From the NCBI GenBank assembly GCA_024403775.1, contig JAKSRE010000005.1, forward strand, positions 1-64,000: a DNA stretch of 64,000 bases, read 5' to 3'. The notes beneath the pieces were generated by a model. That model saw only the letters and a program-made list of their open reading frames with translations, searched no databases and was not told where the DNA came from. The DNA comes from Clostridia bacterium (lineage in GTDB: Bacteria > Bacillota > Clostridia > Saccharofermentanales > Saccharofermentanaceae). The stretch's first letter is position 1. The number at the start of each line of letters is the position of its first letter. Position numbers and translations under genes: made by a program. Positions 17,065 to 26,510 of this stretch are shown here, in pieces.

Positions 17065-18150
17065 ATGTCTGATATTAATAACAATGAAGTTATTCAAGAG
17101 ACTACAATGGACGTGACTGATAAGAAGTGTCCTCAGTGTGGTGCTACTATTGCATTTAACCCAGGAACAATGTCACTTTCTTGTGAGTACTGTGGATATT
17201 CCAAGCAGCTTCCAAAGGCTGAAGCTGGAGAAGCAGTAGTAGAGATGGATTTTAAGAGTGCAGCTTCACGTTCATCTTGTGAGTGGGGAACACAGAAGAA
17301 GAGTGTAGTTTGTAAGATGTGTGGTGCTGAAGCTATCTATGATGCTTTGGAGACAGCTTCGAACTGTCCTTTCTGTGGATCAACAAGCGTAATGCCAGTT
17401 GATAATATTGAAGATGTTATGTCACCTGGTGGAATTGTTCCATTTGAGATTGATAAGAAAAAGGCTGAAGAGATTTTTAAATCATGGCTTAAGGGTAAGT
17501 TGTTTGCTCCTAAGGCAGCAAAAGAATCTTGTGAGGCTAAGGACTTTAATGGAATTTATCTTCCATTCTGGACTTACGACTGCGATACAACATCAACTTA
17601 TACAGCAAGACTTGGTTTTGAGTATAAGGATGGTGAAGAGAAGAAGATTCGTTGGCAGAATACCAGCGGTGTTTATCAGCAGTTCATTGATGATGAGATT
17701 GTTTATGCTAGTAAGAAGACGATTTCTCCTGAGTTAAAGGCAGTTTCTACTTTTGATTTCAAGAAGATTCAGCCATATTCTCCTGAGATTGTAGCTGGTT
17801 TTGCAGCTGAGAGATATTCAGTTGGCCTTGATGAAGGATGGACAAATGCTCAGAAGACTATCAAGCCAAAGCTTTCATCAGCACTTACCAGTAAGCTTCG
17901 TAAGCAGCATCACGCAGACAGAGTAGAGCAGGTTAAGATGTCTACAAGTTATGACAATATTACATTTAAGTATTTGCTTGCTCCTATCTGGATGGCAGCA
18001 TTCAAATATAATGGTGTTGTTTATAATATTGCTGTTAATGGTCAGACAGGTAGAATCTCTGGTAAGTCACCAGTATCTACAATTCGTGTTATTATTGCAA
18101 TTCTCATTGTATTGGCAATTATCGGATTGATTTTCTTCCTTAACAACTAA
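17065..18150 (+). CDS. Zinc-ribbon membrane protein of unknown function
   Basis: Two zinc ribbons lie in tandem: CPQCGATIAF with CEYCGYSK (about residues 23-45) and CKMCGAEAIY with CPFCGST (about 90-115). A soluble domain of about 200 residues follows, and a single hydrophobic segment ends the protein (VIIAILIVLAIIGLIFFLNN). Similar proteins in Clostridia are named TFIIB-type zinc ribbon-containing proteins; their role is not known. It starts 10 nt after the GH13 gene behind AGGAGGA and is thus probably co-transcribed with the glycogen genes. The ATG at 17065 is chosen from this ribosome site. Confidence 0.8.
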   Translation: MSDINNNEVIQETTMDVTDKKCPQCGATIAFNPGTMSLSCEYCGYSKQLPKAEAGEAVVEMDFKSAASRSSCEWGTQKKSVVCKMCGAEAIYDALETASNCPFCGSTSVMPVDNIEDVMSPGGIVPFEIDKKKAEEIFKSWLKGKLFAPKAAKESCEAKDFNGIYLPFWTYDCDTTSTYTARLGFEYKDGEEKKIRWQNTSGVYQQFIDDEIVYASKKTISPELKAVSTFDFKKIQPYSPEIVAGFAAERYSVGLDEGWTNAQKTIKPKLSSALTSKLRKQHHADRVEQVKMSTSYDNITFKYLLAPIWMAAFKYNGVVYNIAVNGQTGRISGKSPVSTIRVIIAILIVLAIIGLIFFLNN

Positions 18151-18174
18151 TAGTTGTATTTATTAAGAGAACTT

Positions 18175-18212
18175 AAAGGTACCTCATATTACGATGTGAG
18201 GTACCTTTTTTT
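18175..18212 (+). terminator. Terminator of the glycogen operon
   Basis: AAAGGTACCTCA (18175-18186) pairs with TGAGGTACCTTT (18197-18208), followed by a T run to 18212. The 12-bp stem is perfect. Confidence 0.92.
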
Positions 18213-18294
18213 GAAACTAATATCCAATTTGAGAGAGTGCTAAAAAGAATTTGAAATCTTTTTTGGTCAAAAAAGGGTAACTTTAGGTTGTTTT

Positions 18295-18303
18295 TTTGAC
18301 AAA
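18295..18303 (-). promoter_or_regulatory. Spo0A-box-like site upstream of the surface protein
   Basis: TTTGACAAA matches the reverse complement of the Spo0A box (TTTGTCRAA) at all nine positions, about 130 nt before the surface-protein start. The rest of 18213-18433 is AT-rich, without a convincing promoter. Confidence 0.35.
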
Positions 18304-18433
18304 CTGTACAAAAATTCACAATTCTTTCATATTTGTACCGATTTTCACTTGAAATTTTAACCAAATTGTTAAATAATTTACTAGGTGAGAGTTGTCACTA
18401 ATATTATGTTGTTCGATTTTGGGGGAATTCGTA

Positions 18434-21400
18434 ATGTTTAAATCAATTAAGAAGAGATTAGCATCTTTCCTTGCTGCAGTAATCTGTGTATCAACAATAC
18501 TTCCGTTGACAAGCAGAATTCTTAGTGCGGACGAGGGCTACAATGGTAGTTATGATTACGCTTCAGTACTGTCACAATTCCAGTGCTTCGTAGAAGGTGA
18601 TCTTAATTACGCAAGCCATTCAGTTGGTGCGTTGGTAGCAGGTGGTACAGCAAACCTTGACTGCTTCGGTGAAGGTTCTATATCAGCATCTTACTTTGGC
18701 TATCTTGCATCATTAACGAACTTCAACTCACCAGCGTGGGTTAAAGATGGTGGTATAGATTATCTTTATTTTGCTGGCATCGATGGTGGTCTTTACCAGA
18801 AGATGGTAAATTGGGGAAGAGCAAATTCTTTCCGTTCAAATCCAGGCTACATCAATATTGGCTCAGCATTTGCAACACTTCGTGCTAATTCAGCTGATAT
18901 TGCAAATCAGGCTACTAACCATATCACAGTAGCTAATATAGATGAATATGGTACTCTTCAGGTTGATCTTGCAAATGGTAGTAATGTAGTAATTGACTAC
19001 GAAGCTTTTGCTAATGCAAATGTAGTAAGTTTTATTAAGCAGGATGGATCTGATTTTGGTCCAGCTTCTTTTGCAAAGGATTCTTACTATATCAGTATTA
19101 CTGGTGTAAACGGCAATAACATTGATTTGAATTTCTACTCAAAAATTTATGTAAATGGCCAGCCATACAGCAATCAGAATTCATTAAAGAGTGTTCTTAA
19201 TTCAAGTAATGGTGGTCAGATTTATCTTGATGGTGTAAATCTCCTCTGGAACCTTCCTGATGCAACTAGCGTAACTGCTACACAGCTTCAGGGTCATTTG
19301 CTTGCTCCTAATGCTGCTGTTACTGCTTCAGGTGGTAACTATGAAGGTGGTATTATTGCTGCATCTCTCTATGCAAATGCAGAAGGTCACTTCTATCCAT
19401 ATAATCCAAACAACGTTCCTCTTCTTTCATATTCAAATACAATTAAAATCTCTAAGGTAGATAGCAATGGAGATTTCCTTGGTGGTGCTACTTTAAAGAT
19501 TACAGGTAAGACTGCAGATGGTGATACAATTTATGACTTTAATGCAGCTACATATGATGCTTCAACTGCTCGTTCTGTTACAGTTGAGCCAGATTACATC
19601 ATCTGGGTAAGTAATGGTTCTGCTTTTACAGTAGGTAAGCTTATTGAAGGTACTTATACTGTAGAAGAATTAGATGCTCCACAGGGTTATTACACAGTTG
19701 ATCCATTCACATTTACAGTTAATCACGATAAGTCAATTTCTTTCGAGAATAAGAGTAATGTTGTTTTTGATGGAGAAGCTAACTTATTTACTGTAACAGA
19801 TAAGGAAATGCCTAGAACAGTTGTTTCTCTTTCAAAGCAGGATATTGACAGCAAGGGAAGAGAACTTTCTGGTGCTTCAATGAAGCTTACAGGTGTTGAT
19901 ACTACTGGTGAGACAATTATTTTCAGTGAGCGTTTCGTAACTCCTGGAATTGACGCAAGTGAGTTCGGTTATGGTGAGTCACTTACATGGACATCAGGTT
20001 CAACAGCTACAACAGTAGCTCTTCTTGATGGTACATATACTTTGTCTGAGACTGCTGAGCCAGTGGGCTATGGTATTGTTACAACAAACTTTACATTCAC
20101 AGTTAACTCAGGTAAGGTTGTTTCTTCAGTAACAGATCCTAGCTATTCATTAGACGGTAACCTCATTGCTATGTTTGATGAACTCCTTCCAACTCCAACT
20201 CCAACAGTTGTTGTTTCTATTTCAAAGAAGGATATCGCTGACAGCAGTGAACTTCCTGGTGCTACATTGACTATTTCTGGTAAAGATGTAGAAGGAAATA
20301 CAGTTACATTTACAGATGAAGATGTTGTTGAAGTTGGTGTTGATGCACAGGTAACTGCAGCAGGTTCAACAATTACAATCGTATCTGGTAAGACAGCTAC
20401 TAAGGTAGGTCTTGTTGATGGTTCTTATACTCTCACAGAGACAGCTGCTCCAGACGGATATAATACAGTAACTACAATCTTTACATTTACAATTACAGAT
20501 GGTGTTATCAGTTCAAATGTTGATAGTAAGTTCTTTACATTGAATAGTAGCTATATTGCTGTATTTAATGAGCTTAAGCCTACTCCAACTCCTACACCAA
20601 CTCCTACAACTGAGGTAACAATCTCTAAGCAGGATATTGATAAGAAGGGTCCAGAACTTCCTGGTGCTGAGCTTTCAATTTCTGGTGTTGATGTAAATGG
20701 TGATGCAATAACATTTGAAGAGTCTGATATCATTCTTGGCAAAGATGCTGAGTTTAAGTCAGCAGGCGATAGCCTTGTATGGGTATCAGGTGCTACAGCA
20801 ACAAAGGTTAACCTTGTAGACGGTGAGTATACACTTACTGAAGTATATGCTCCTGAAGGATATGTAGCTGTTACAACAGTATTTAAGTTTACTGTTGAAA
20901 ATAAGGTTGTAACTTCTTCTGATGTTTGTGATAACTTCACAGCTAATGCACAGACAGTTGCACTTTATGATGAACTTTATGTAGAGCCTACAAAGGAAGT
21001 TACTCCTGTTCCTACAGTAGCAGTATCTGTTTCAAAACAGGATATTGATAACAAGGGAAGCGAGATCCCAGGAGCTGAACTTAAGCTTACTGGTGTTAAT
21101 GCTTCTGGTGAGGATATTATCTTCACAGACGATAACATCGTTCTTGGAACTAATGCTTCTCTTAATGCAACAGGTTCATCTTTGGTATGGACTTCAGGTA
21201 ATTCTGCTACTAAGGTAAATCTTGTTGATGGTTCTTACACACTTACAGAGACAGTTGCTCCTGAGGGTTACGAGGGTACTATCGTAAATACTGTATTTAA
21301 GTTCACAGTTGTTGATGGTGTTGTATCTTCAAGTGAGGACAGTGAGTATTTCACAAATGACAAGAATTCAATTGCTTTGTTTAATGCACTTATTCCAACA

Positions 21401-23995
21401 CCTGTTCCTACAGTTGTTGTATCTGTATCAAAGCAGGATATTGATAATAAGGGTACTGAACTTCCAGGTGCTACACTTGAGATTTCAGGAACAGATGCTA
21501 ATGGTGAGGTCGTTATTTTTGATAAGGCTGATGTAACACTTGGTAAGGGTGCTACTTTTGTAGCTACTGAGACAGATGATGTATTGTGCTTCATCTCTGG
21601 TACAACTTCTACAAAGATTGGTCTTGTTGATGGTACTTATACACTTACTGAGGTATACGCACCAGATAAATATAACAAGGTAACTACAGTGTTTACTTTC
21701 GTTATCACTGATGGCGTTGTTTCTACATCAGAGACAAATGAGTTCTTTACAACAAGTAAGAATATGATTGCTTTGTATAACGCTCTTGCTCCTACTACTG
21801 TTTCTCTTTCAAAGCAGGATATCGATAGTAAGGGTTCAGAACTTCCAGGTGCTACACTTGAGCTTACTGGTAAGGATACAAAGGGTAATGTTGTTGAGTT
21901 CACAGAAGATATGATTACTCTTGGTGAGAATGCAACAGTTGAGTCAACTGGCAGAGTTCTTACATTCGTATCTGGTGATACAGCTACATTGGTAGATATT
22001 CCAAATGGTACATATACACTTAAGGAAGTATATGCTCCTAATGGTTATGATAAGGTTGCAACAGTATTCTCATTTACTGTTGAGAGTGGTGTAGTAACAT
22101 CAAAGGCACAGACAATTTATTATGGTATTGATGCTTCATCAAATACTGTTGCAGTATTTGACAACTTGACAAGAACTACAGTTACAATTTCTAAGCAGGA
22201 TTTGGCTGGTAATGGTGACGAACTTCCAGGTGCTTCAATGCTTCTTACTGGTGTCGATACAAATGGTGATACAGTTGTATTTATGGATAAGAATATTATC
22301 GTAGGTAAGGATGCTAAGGTTACATCTGCTAAGGATTCAACAGCTCTTGCTTGGACATCAGGTACAACATCAATGAAGGTTAAGCTTGTTGATGGTACTT
22401 ATACTCTTAAGGAAGAGGTTGCACCAAATGGTTATGACATCGTAACAACAGAATTTACATTTGTTGTTGAAAATGGTGTAGTTACTACTTCAGAAGTATC
22501 AGATAACTTCTCAGCTAGTAAGGATGTTGTAGTATTCTTTAATGAGTTGACACCTGTTGTTGAACCAGATCCAACACCAGAGATTACAGAGGAGCCAACT
22601 CCAGAGGTAACAGAGGTTCCAACACCAGAAGTTACAGAGGAGCCAACTCCAGAAGTAACAGAGATCCCAACACCAGAAGTTACAGAGGAGCCAACTCCAG
22701 AAGTAACAGAGATCCCAACACCAGAAGTTACAGAAGAGCCAACTCCAGAAGTAACAGAGATTCCAACACCAGAAGTTACAGAAGAGCCAACTCCAGAGGT
22801 AACAGAGATCCCAACACCAGAAGTTACAGAGGAGCCAACTCCAGAGGTAACAGAGATCCCAACACCAGAAGTTACAGAGGAGCCAACTCCAGAGGTAACA
22901 GAGATCCCAACACCAGAAGTTACAGAAGAGCCAACTCCAGAAGTAACAGAGATCCCAACACCAGTTATTACTGAGGAACCAACTCCTTCTGTTGTAGTTA
23001 CAGAAGAGCCAACACCAGAAGTAATTATCAATAAGACTCCTGTAAACCTTTCTAAACAGGATTTGGCTGGAAATGGCGATGAGCTTCCAGGTGCAACAAT
23101 GTCACTTTCAGGTGTAGATTCAAATGGTTATACAGTTAAGTTTGATGAAGGTGATGTAATTCTTCCTGATGATGCTACACTTGTTGAAGTAAGTACAAAG
23201 TTCGTTTGGACATCAGGATCAAAGGCAGCTATCGTAAATCTTGTAGATGGTACATACGTTTTGAAGGAAGAAGTTGCTCCAAACGGTTATGATATCGTAA
23301 CAACATCTTTTGTATTTACTGTAAAGGATGGCGTTGTATCTGCTAGTGCTGTTAGTGATAACTATACTATTACTGGTAACACAATCGCATTGTTTGACGC
23401 ACTCATTACTGATCCTTCAGTTGATGAGCCAACACCAGCAGTAACAGACGAGCCACGTCCAACATTCGTTGAGCCTGCTACTATTACTCCTGTTCCAACA
23501 CAGCCAACAGTTGATATTACTGTAGTTGTTGTTACAGAGGAAGGTGAGGAGCCAATCGAGAAGGCTGAGATTATTGTTATTGACAAGATTACCAATACAA
23601 TTGTTACATCTTTCGAGACTGATACAGAAGGTTCTTATGTAATCGAGAAGGTTCCAGTAGGTGATTACATTATTCTTCAGAAGACTACAAGAGACGGATA
23701 TGATATTGATGAAGAAGAGCATTCTGCAATTGTTGTTGGTGCTACAGAGGTTGTAATTGATGGTATTATTACAACACAGCTTACAATCTACAATCCAACA
23801 TCAATTCCTGAAGTAACTCCAAATCCAACTCCTGCTAAGTCAACAGTTGAGACAACATCAAATCATGTAACAGTTACTAGAACTGGTGAGACTATTTCAT
23901 GGACTTTCGTTCTTGCAATTGCATCATTTGTAATGGCAGCTTTGGTTCTTTTCTCAAAGTATGGAAGAAAGCACGATGAGACAATGCATGTATAA
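18434..23995 (+). CDS. Large SpaA/Cna-B repeat surface protein with choice-of-anchor A domain
   Basis: A 1,853-residue secreted, probably cell-wall-attached adhesin. It has a signal peptide (KSIKKRLASFLAAVICVSTI, cleavage near residue 32). Residues 40-330 resemble the choice-of-anchor A domain (FVEGDLNYASHSVGALVAGG). Nine SpaA-like prealbumin repeats follow, each beginning near SKQDIDxKG and containing YTLxExxAPxGY, which suggests Lys-Asn isopeptide bonds with a catalytic Glu. A Pro/Thr/Glu stalk separates repeats 8 and 9; a Cna-B domain (GSYVIEKVPVGDYIILQKT) comes last. The C terminus has VTRTGE, a membrane helix and a basic tail (KYGRK), a sortase-signal layout without LPxTG. GGGGGA precedes the ATG. 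Single gene. Confidence 0.88.
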   Translation: MFKSIKKRLASFLAAVICVSTILPLTSRILSADEGYNGSYDYASVLSQFQCFVEGDLNYASHSVGALVAGGTANLDCFGEGSISASYFGYLASLTNFNSPAWVKDGGIDYLYFAGIDGGLYQKMVNWGRANSFRSNPGYINIGSAFATLRANSADIANQATNHITVANIDEYGTLQVDLANGSNVVIDYEAFANANVVSFIKQDGSDFGPASFAKDSYYISITGVNGNNIDLNFYSKIYVNGQPYSNQNSLKSVLNSSNGGQIYLDGVNLLWNLPDATSVTATQLQGHLLAPNAAVTASGGNYEGGIIAASLYANAEGHFYPYNPNNVPLLSYSNTIKISKVDSNGDFLGGATLKITGKTADGDTIYDFNAATYDASTARSVTVEPDYIIWVSNGSAFTVGKLIEGTYTVEELDAPQGYYTVDPFTFTVNHDKSISFENKSNVVFDGEANLFTVTDKEMPRTVVSLSKQDIDSKGRELSGASMKLTGVDTTGETIIFSERFVTPGIDASEFGYGESLTWTSGSTATTVALLDGTYTLSETAEPVGYGIVTTNFTFTVNSGKVVSSVTDPSYSLDGNLIAMFDELLPTPTPTVVVSISKKDIADSSELPGATLTISGKDVEGNTVTFTDEDVVEVGVDAQVTAAGSTITIVSGKTATKVGLVDGSYTLTETAAPDGYNTVTTIFTFTITDGVISSNVDSKFFTLNSSYIAVFNELKPTPTPTPTPTTEVTISKQDIDKKGPELPGAELSISGVDVNGDAITFEESDIILGKDAEFKSAGDSLVWVSGATATKVNLVDGEYTLTEVYAPEGYVAVTTVFKFTVENKVVTSSDVCDNFTANAQTVALYDELYVEPTKEVTPVPTVAVSVSKQDIDNKGSEIPGAELKLTGVNASGEDIIFTDDNIVLGTNASLNATGSSLVWTSGNSATKVNLVDGSYTLTETVAPEGYEGTIVNTVFKFTVVDGVVSSSEDSEYFTNDKNSIALFNALIPTPVPTVVVSVSKQDIDNKGTELPGATLEISGTDANGEVVIFDKADVTLGKGATFVATETDDVLCFISGTTSTKIGLVDGTYTLTEVYAPDKYNKVTTVFTFVITDGVVSTSETNEFFTTSKNMIALYNALAPTTVSLSKQDIDSKGSELPGATLELTGKDTKGNVVEFTEDMITLGENATVESTGRVLTFVSGDTATLVDIPNGTYTLKEVYAPNGYDKVATVFSFTVESGVVTSKAQTIYYGIDASSNTVAVFDNLTRTTVTISKQDLAGNGDELPGASMLLTGVDTNGDTVVFMDKNIIVGKDAKVTSAKDSTALAWTSGTTSMKVKLVDGTYTLKEEVAPNGYDIVTTEFTFVVENGVVTTSEVSDNFSASKDVVVFFNELTPVVEPDPTPEITEEPTPEVTEVPTPEVTEEPTPEVTEIPTPEVTEEPTPEVTEIPTPEVTEEPTPEVTEIPTPEVTEEPTPEVTEIPTPEVTEEPTPEVTEIPTPEVTEEPTPEVTEIPTPEVTEEPTPEVTEIPTPVITEEPTPSVVVTEEPTPEVIINKTPVNLSKQDLAGNGDELPGATMSLSGVDSNGYTVKFDEGDVILPDDATLVEVSTKFVWTSGSKAAIVNLVDGTYVLKEEVAPNGYDIVTTSFVFTVKDGVVSASAVSDNYTITGNTIALFDALITDPSVDEPTPAVTDEPRPTFVEPATITPVPTQPTVDITVVVVTEEGEEPIEKAEIIVIDKITNTIVTSFETDTEGSYVIEKVPVGDYIILQKTTRDGYDIDEEEHSAIVVGATEVVIDGIITTQLTIYNPTSIPEVTPNPTPAKSTVETTSNHVTVTRTGETISWTFVLAIASFVMAALVLFSKYGRKHDETMHV
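19440..22560 (+). repeat. Array of eight diverged SpaA-like repeats (about 125 codons each)
   Basis: Eight repeats start near 19440, 19819, 20206, 20608, 21019, 21409, 21796 and 22180, with a ninth at 23035 beyond the stalk. Each opens with SLSKQDID or a variant, then ELPGAxLxxxG, and closes with a short Thr/Pro linker. Nucleotide divergence between copies is substantial, so they are old duplications. Confidence 0.85.
22577..22960 (+). repeat. Eight tandem 48-bp units encoding a Pro/Thr/Glu stalk
   Basis: The unit codes for PEVTEEPTPEVTEIPT (first copy PEITEEPT then PEVTEVPT). Copies are nearly identical in DNA, differing by a few third-position changes, so copy number probably varies between strains by slippage or recombination. 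A degenerate partial unit follows to about 23030. It lies inside the surface-protein gene and preserves the frame. Confidence 0.95.
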
Positions 23996-24019
23996 TAGTT
24001 AATAACTGAAATATTTATG

Positions 24020-24052
24020 AGGCCCGTGCAATTAGCGCGGGTCTTATTTTTT
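24020..24052 (+). terminator. Terminator of the surface-protein gene
   Basis: GGCCCGTGC and GCGCGGGTC form a stem (two G-T pairs) around AATTA, followed by TTATTTTTT. Confidence 0.85.
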
Positions 24053-24112
24053 GATTATGAAGGATCTCTAAAAGCATTATTGAAAAAAATATAAAAAAAT
24101 AAAATTTAACTG

Positions 24113-24141
24113 TTGACATTACTATATACTATGAGTATAAT
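24113..24141 (+). promoter_or_regulatory. Consensus promoter of tRNA-Leu
   Basis: Perfect TTGACA (24113-24118) and perfect TATAAT (24136-24141) with exactly 17-bp spacing, 20 nt before the mature tRNA. This is the strongest promoter seen in the window. Confidence 0.92.
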
Positions 24142-24161
24142 CATACGTGCCTAAGACAAAT

Positions 24162-24244
24162 GCGGATGTGGCGGAATAGGCAGACGCGCACGTTTGAGGG
24201 GCGTGTGGGAGACCGTACGGGTTCAAGTCCCGTCATCCGCACCA
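24162..24244 (+). tRNA. tRNA-Leu (GAG anticodon)
   Basis: An 83-nt cloverleaf. The acceptor stem is GCGGATG/CATCCGC, the T arm contains GGGTTCAAGTCCC, and a class II variable arm is present. The anticodon loop TTGAGGG (closed by a T-G pair over CACG/CGTG) gives GAG, reading CUC/CUU leucine codons. CCA is encoded. It has its own promoter and terminator. Confidence 0.93.
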
Positions 24245-24247
24245 GCA

Positions 24248-24286
24248 AAACTCGGAGATTGATTATTCGATTTCCGAGTTTTTTAT
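24248..24286 (+). terminator. Terminator of tRNA-Leu
   Basis: AAACTCGGA (24248-24256) pairs with TCCGAGTTT (24273-24281) followed by further T residues, only 4 nt after the tRNA CCA end. Confidence 0.88.
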
Positions 24287-24318
24287 TTCTTAGATTTTCT
24301 ATTAAAGGGTATGATGAT

Positions 24319-26478
24319 ATGGCAAAGACGAATGAAGAATTAAGTAGATTACTATCAGAAGAATTAGATGCAAATGTTCAGCATATATTAAACGTAATTA
24401 ACTTGATAGATGAAGGCAATACAATTCCATTTATTGCTCGTTACCGTAAAGAAGCACATGGTTCAATGGATGATGAGAGATTAAGACTTCTGGATGAGAG
24501 ACTTAAGTATTTAAGAAACCTGGAAGAGCGTAAGGATGAAGTTTTGTCTTCTATTGATTCACAGGGTAAACTTACAGAACAACTTATCAAGGCTATATCT
24601 AATTCCAAATCTCTTGCTGAAGTAGAAGATATATATCGCCCATATAAGCAGAAGCGTAAAACTCGTGCTTCGGTTGCAAAAGAAAAGGGACTTGAACCTT
24701 TAGCACTTTATATAGTTTCTCAGTTTAGAAATAACGTTGCTCCTGAGATTGAAGCAAAAAAATATATAGATGAATCAAAAGGTGTATTAACTATTGAAGA
24801 TGCTTTAAGTGGAGCTTCAGATATTCTTGCTGAGAATATTTCAGATTCTGCTGAGATTCGTAAGGAGTTAAAAAGACTATATAGTAAAGAAGGTATTCTT
24901 TCTTCCAAAAATGCTAACGATGAAGATTCAGTATATAGTAATTACTATGCCTTTGAATCTTCTTATAGCCGTGTTCAGGGACATCAGGTCCTTGCACTTA
25001 ACAGAGGTGAGAAGGAAGGTTTTCTTAAGGTCTCTCTTACTGTAGACGAAGAAAAAGCTATTAGACTTATCGAGCATAGTGTTATTCAGAATAACGGAAT
25101 TGCCAAGCAGTTTCTCCAGAATGTAATTAAGGATAGCTTTAGAAGACTTCTTGCTCCATCTGTTTCTAACGAGATGAGAAATAATCTTACCGAAAAGGCT
25201 AGTGAAGGTGCTATCAAGAATTTTGCTCTTAATTTAAAGCCTCTACTTATGCAGCCACCTGTAAAGGGAAAGAATATCCTTGCATTAGATCCTGGTTACA
25301 GAATGGGCTGTAAGGTTGCTGTAATTGATTATACAGGCAAGGTGTTAGATACGACGGTTGTATATCCAACACATGGTGAGGCGAAGGAAAATGAGGCTAT
25401 AAAGATCCTTACAGCATTGATAAAGAAACATTCAGTTTCTCATATCGCAATAGGTAATGGAACTGCATCAAGAGAGACTGAGATAATGACATCTAAAATG
25501 ATTAAAGGGTTAGATGGTGTATCTTATATGGTAGTATCTGAAGCAGGTGCTTCTGTATATTCAGCTTCAAAATTAGCTTCTGAAGAGTTTCCACAGTTCG
25601 ATGTTAATTTACGTAGTGCTGTATCTATTGCCAGAAGAATGCAGGATCCTCTGGCAGAGTTAGTTAAAATTGATCCGAAAGCAATAGGAGTTGGACAGTA
25701 TCAGCATGATATGCCTCAAAAAGAATTAGGTAATGCCCTTGATGCTGTTGTAGAAGACTGCGTTAATAGTGTCGGTGTAGATTTGAACACAGCTTCTGCA
25801 TCACTTCTTGAGCGTGTATCTGGACTTAATTCAACAACAGCAAAGAATGTTGTTAAGTATAGAGAAGAAAATGGTGCTTATAAGTCACGAAACGAATTAA
25901 CAAAGGTACCTAAGATTGGTCCTAAGGCTTATGAGCAGTGTGCAGGCTTTATAAGGGTATCAGAGAGTAAGAATGTGTTAGATAACACAGGAGTTCATCC
26001 TGAGAGTTATAAGGCCGCTGAGAGGCTTTTAAAGGCCACTGGGTTTACATTGGATGATGTTAAGAACAATAAGATTGGATTACTTCAGACCAGAGTCAAA
26101 GAATATGGTGTAACAAAGCTTTCAGAGGAACTTAATATTGGTGTTCCAACACTCGAAGATATTATAAAAGAATTAATGAAGCCAGGAAGAGATCCTCGTA
26201 GTGAGCTTCCAGCCCCTATATTCAGAAAAGATCTTCTTGATATTAAGGATTTGTCTGAAGGAATGATTCTTACAGGAACTGTTCGTAATGTCATTGACTT
26301 TGGCGCTTTCATAGATATTGGTGTTCACCAGGACGGACTTGTTCATATTTCTGAGATAGTAGACAGATATATTAAGCATCCGTCTGAGGTTCTGAGTGTA
26401 GGACAAGAAGTTAAAGTAAAAATTCTCGGTGTAGATTTAAAGAAAAACAGAATAGCGTTATCGATTAAACAGGCATAA
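24319..26478 (+). CDS. tex: Tex family RNA-binding transcription accessory protein
   Basis: A 719-residue Tex protein, a nucleic-acid-binding factor. Domain order: N-terminal helical region with FIARYRKEAHGSMDDE, a YqgF/RNase H-like core (ILALDPGYRMGCKVAVIDYT), helix-hairpin-helix region (VGVDLNTASASLLERVSGLN), and a C-terminal S1 domain (GMILTGTVRNVIDFGAFIDI). Length and motif order are standard. The ATG at 24319 has AAAGGG 9 nt upstream; the reading frame extends back through the tRNA but that part is not coding. Confidence 0.93.
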   Translation: MAKTNEELSRLLSEELDANVQHILNVINLIDEGNTIPFIARYRKEAHGSMDDERLRLLDERLKYLRNLEERKDEVLSSIDSQGKLTEQLIKAISNSKSLAEVEDIYRPYKQKRKTRASVAKEKGLEPLALYIVSQFRNNVAPEIEAKKYIDESKGVLTIEDALSGASDILAENISDSAEIRKELKRLYSKEGILSSKNANDEDSVYSNYYAFESSYSRVQGHQVLALNRGEKEGFLKVSLTVDEEKAIRLIEHSVIQNNGIAKQFLQNVIKDSFRRLLAPSVSNEMRNNLTEKASEGAIKNFALNLKPLLMQPPVKGKNILALDPGYRMGCKVAVIDYTGKVLDTTVVYPTHGEAKENEAIKILTALIKKHSVSHIAIGNGTASRETEIMTSKMIKGLDGVSYMVVSEAGASVYSASKLASEEFPQFDVNLRSAVSIARRMQDPLAELVKIDPKAIGVGQYQHDMPQKELGNALDAVVEDCVNSVGVDLNTASASLLERVSGLNSTTAKNVVKYREENGAYKSRNELTKVPKIGPKAYEQCAGFIRVSESKNVLDNTGVHPESYKAAERLLKATGFTLDDVKNNKIGLLQTRVKEYGVTKLSEELNIGVPTLEDIIKELMKPGRDPRSELPAPIFRKDLLDIKDLSEGMILTGTVRNVIDFGAFIDIGVHQDGLVHISEIVDRYIKHPSEVLSVGQEVKVKILGVDLKKNRIALSIKQA

Positions 26479-26507
26479 AAAAGGGAGGACGTAAGTTCTC
26501 CCTTTCA
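26478..26507 (-). terminator. Terminator between tex and the AI-2E-type permease gene
   Basis: AAAGGGAG (26480-26487) pairs with CTCCCTTT (26498-26505), extended by three inner pairs. On the minus strand the stem is followed by TTTTTT, so it best serves the minus-strand gene; it may also stop tex transcripts. Confidence 0.8.
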
Positions 26508-26510
26508 AAT

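Noticed and set aside
22577..22960. Regular repeats that could suggest a CRISPR array
   Set aside because: The units are contiguous 48-bp copies without unique spacers, in frame within a surface-protein gene.
22432..23031. Long antisense frame across the Pro/Thr/Glu repeat
   Set aside because: It is a by-product of the 48-bp repeat in the surface-protein gene; composition (Ser/Val/Gly repeats) mirrors the sense coding.
24160..24318. Extension of the tex frame upstream through the tRNA
   Set aside because: It would translate tRNA-Leu and its terminator; the ATG at 24319 has a ribosome site and matches Tex N termini.
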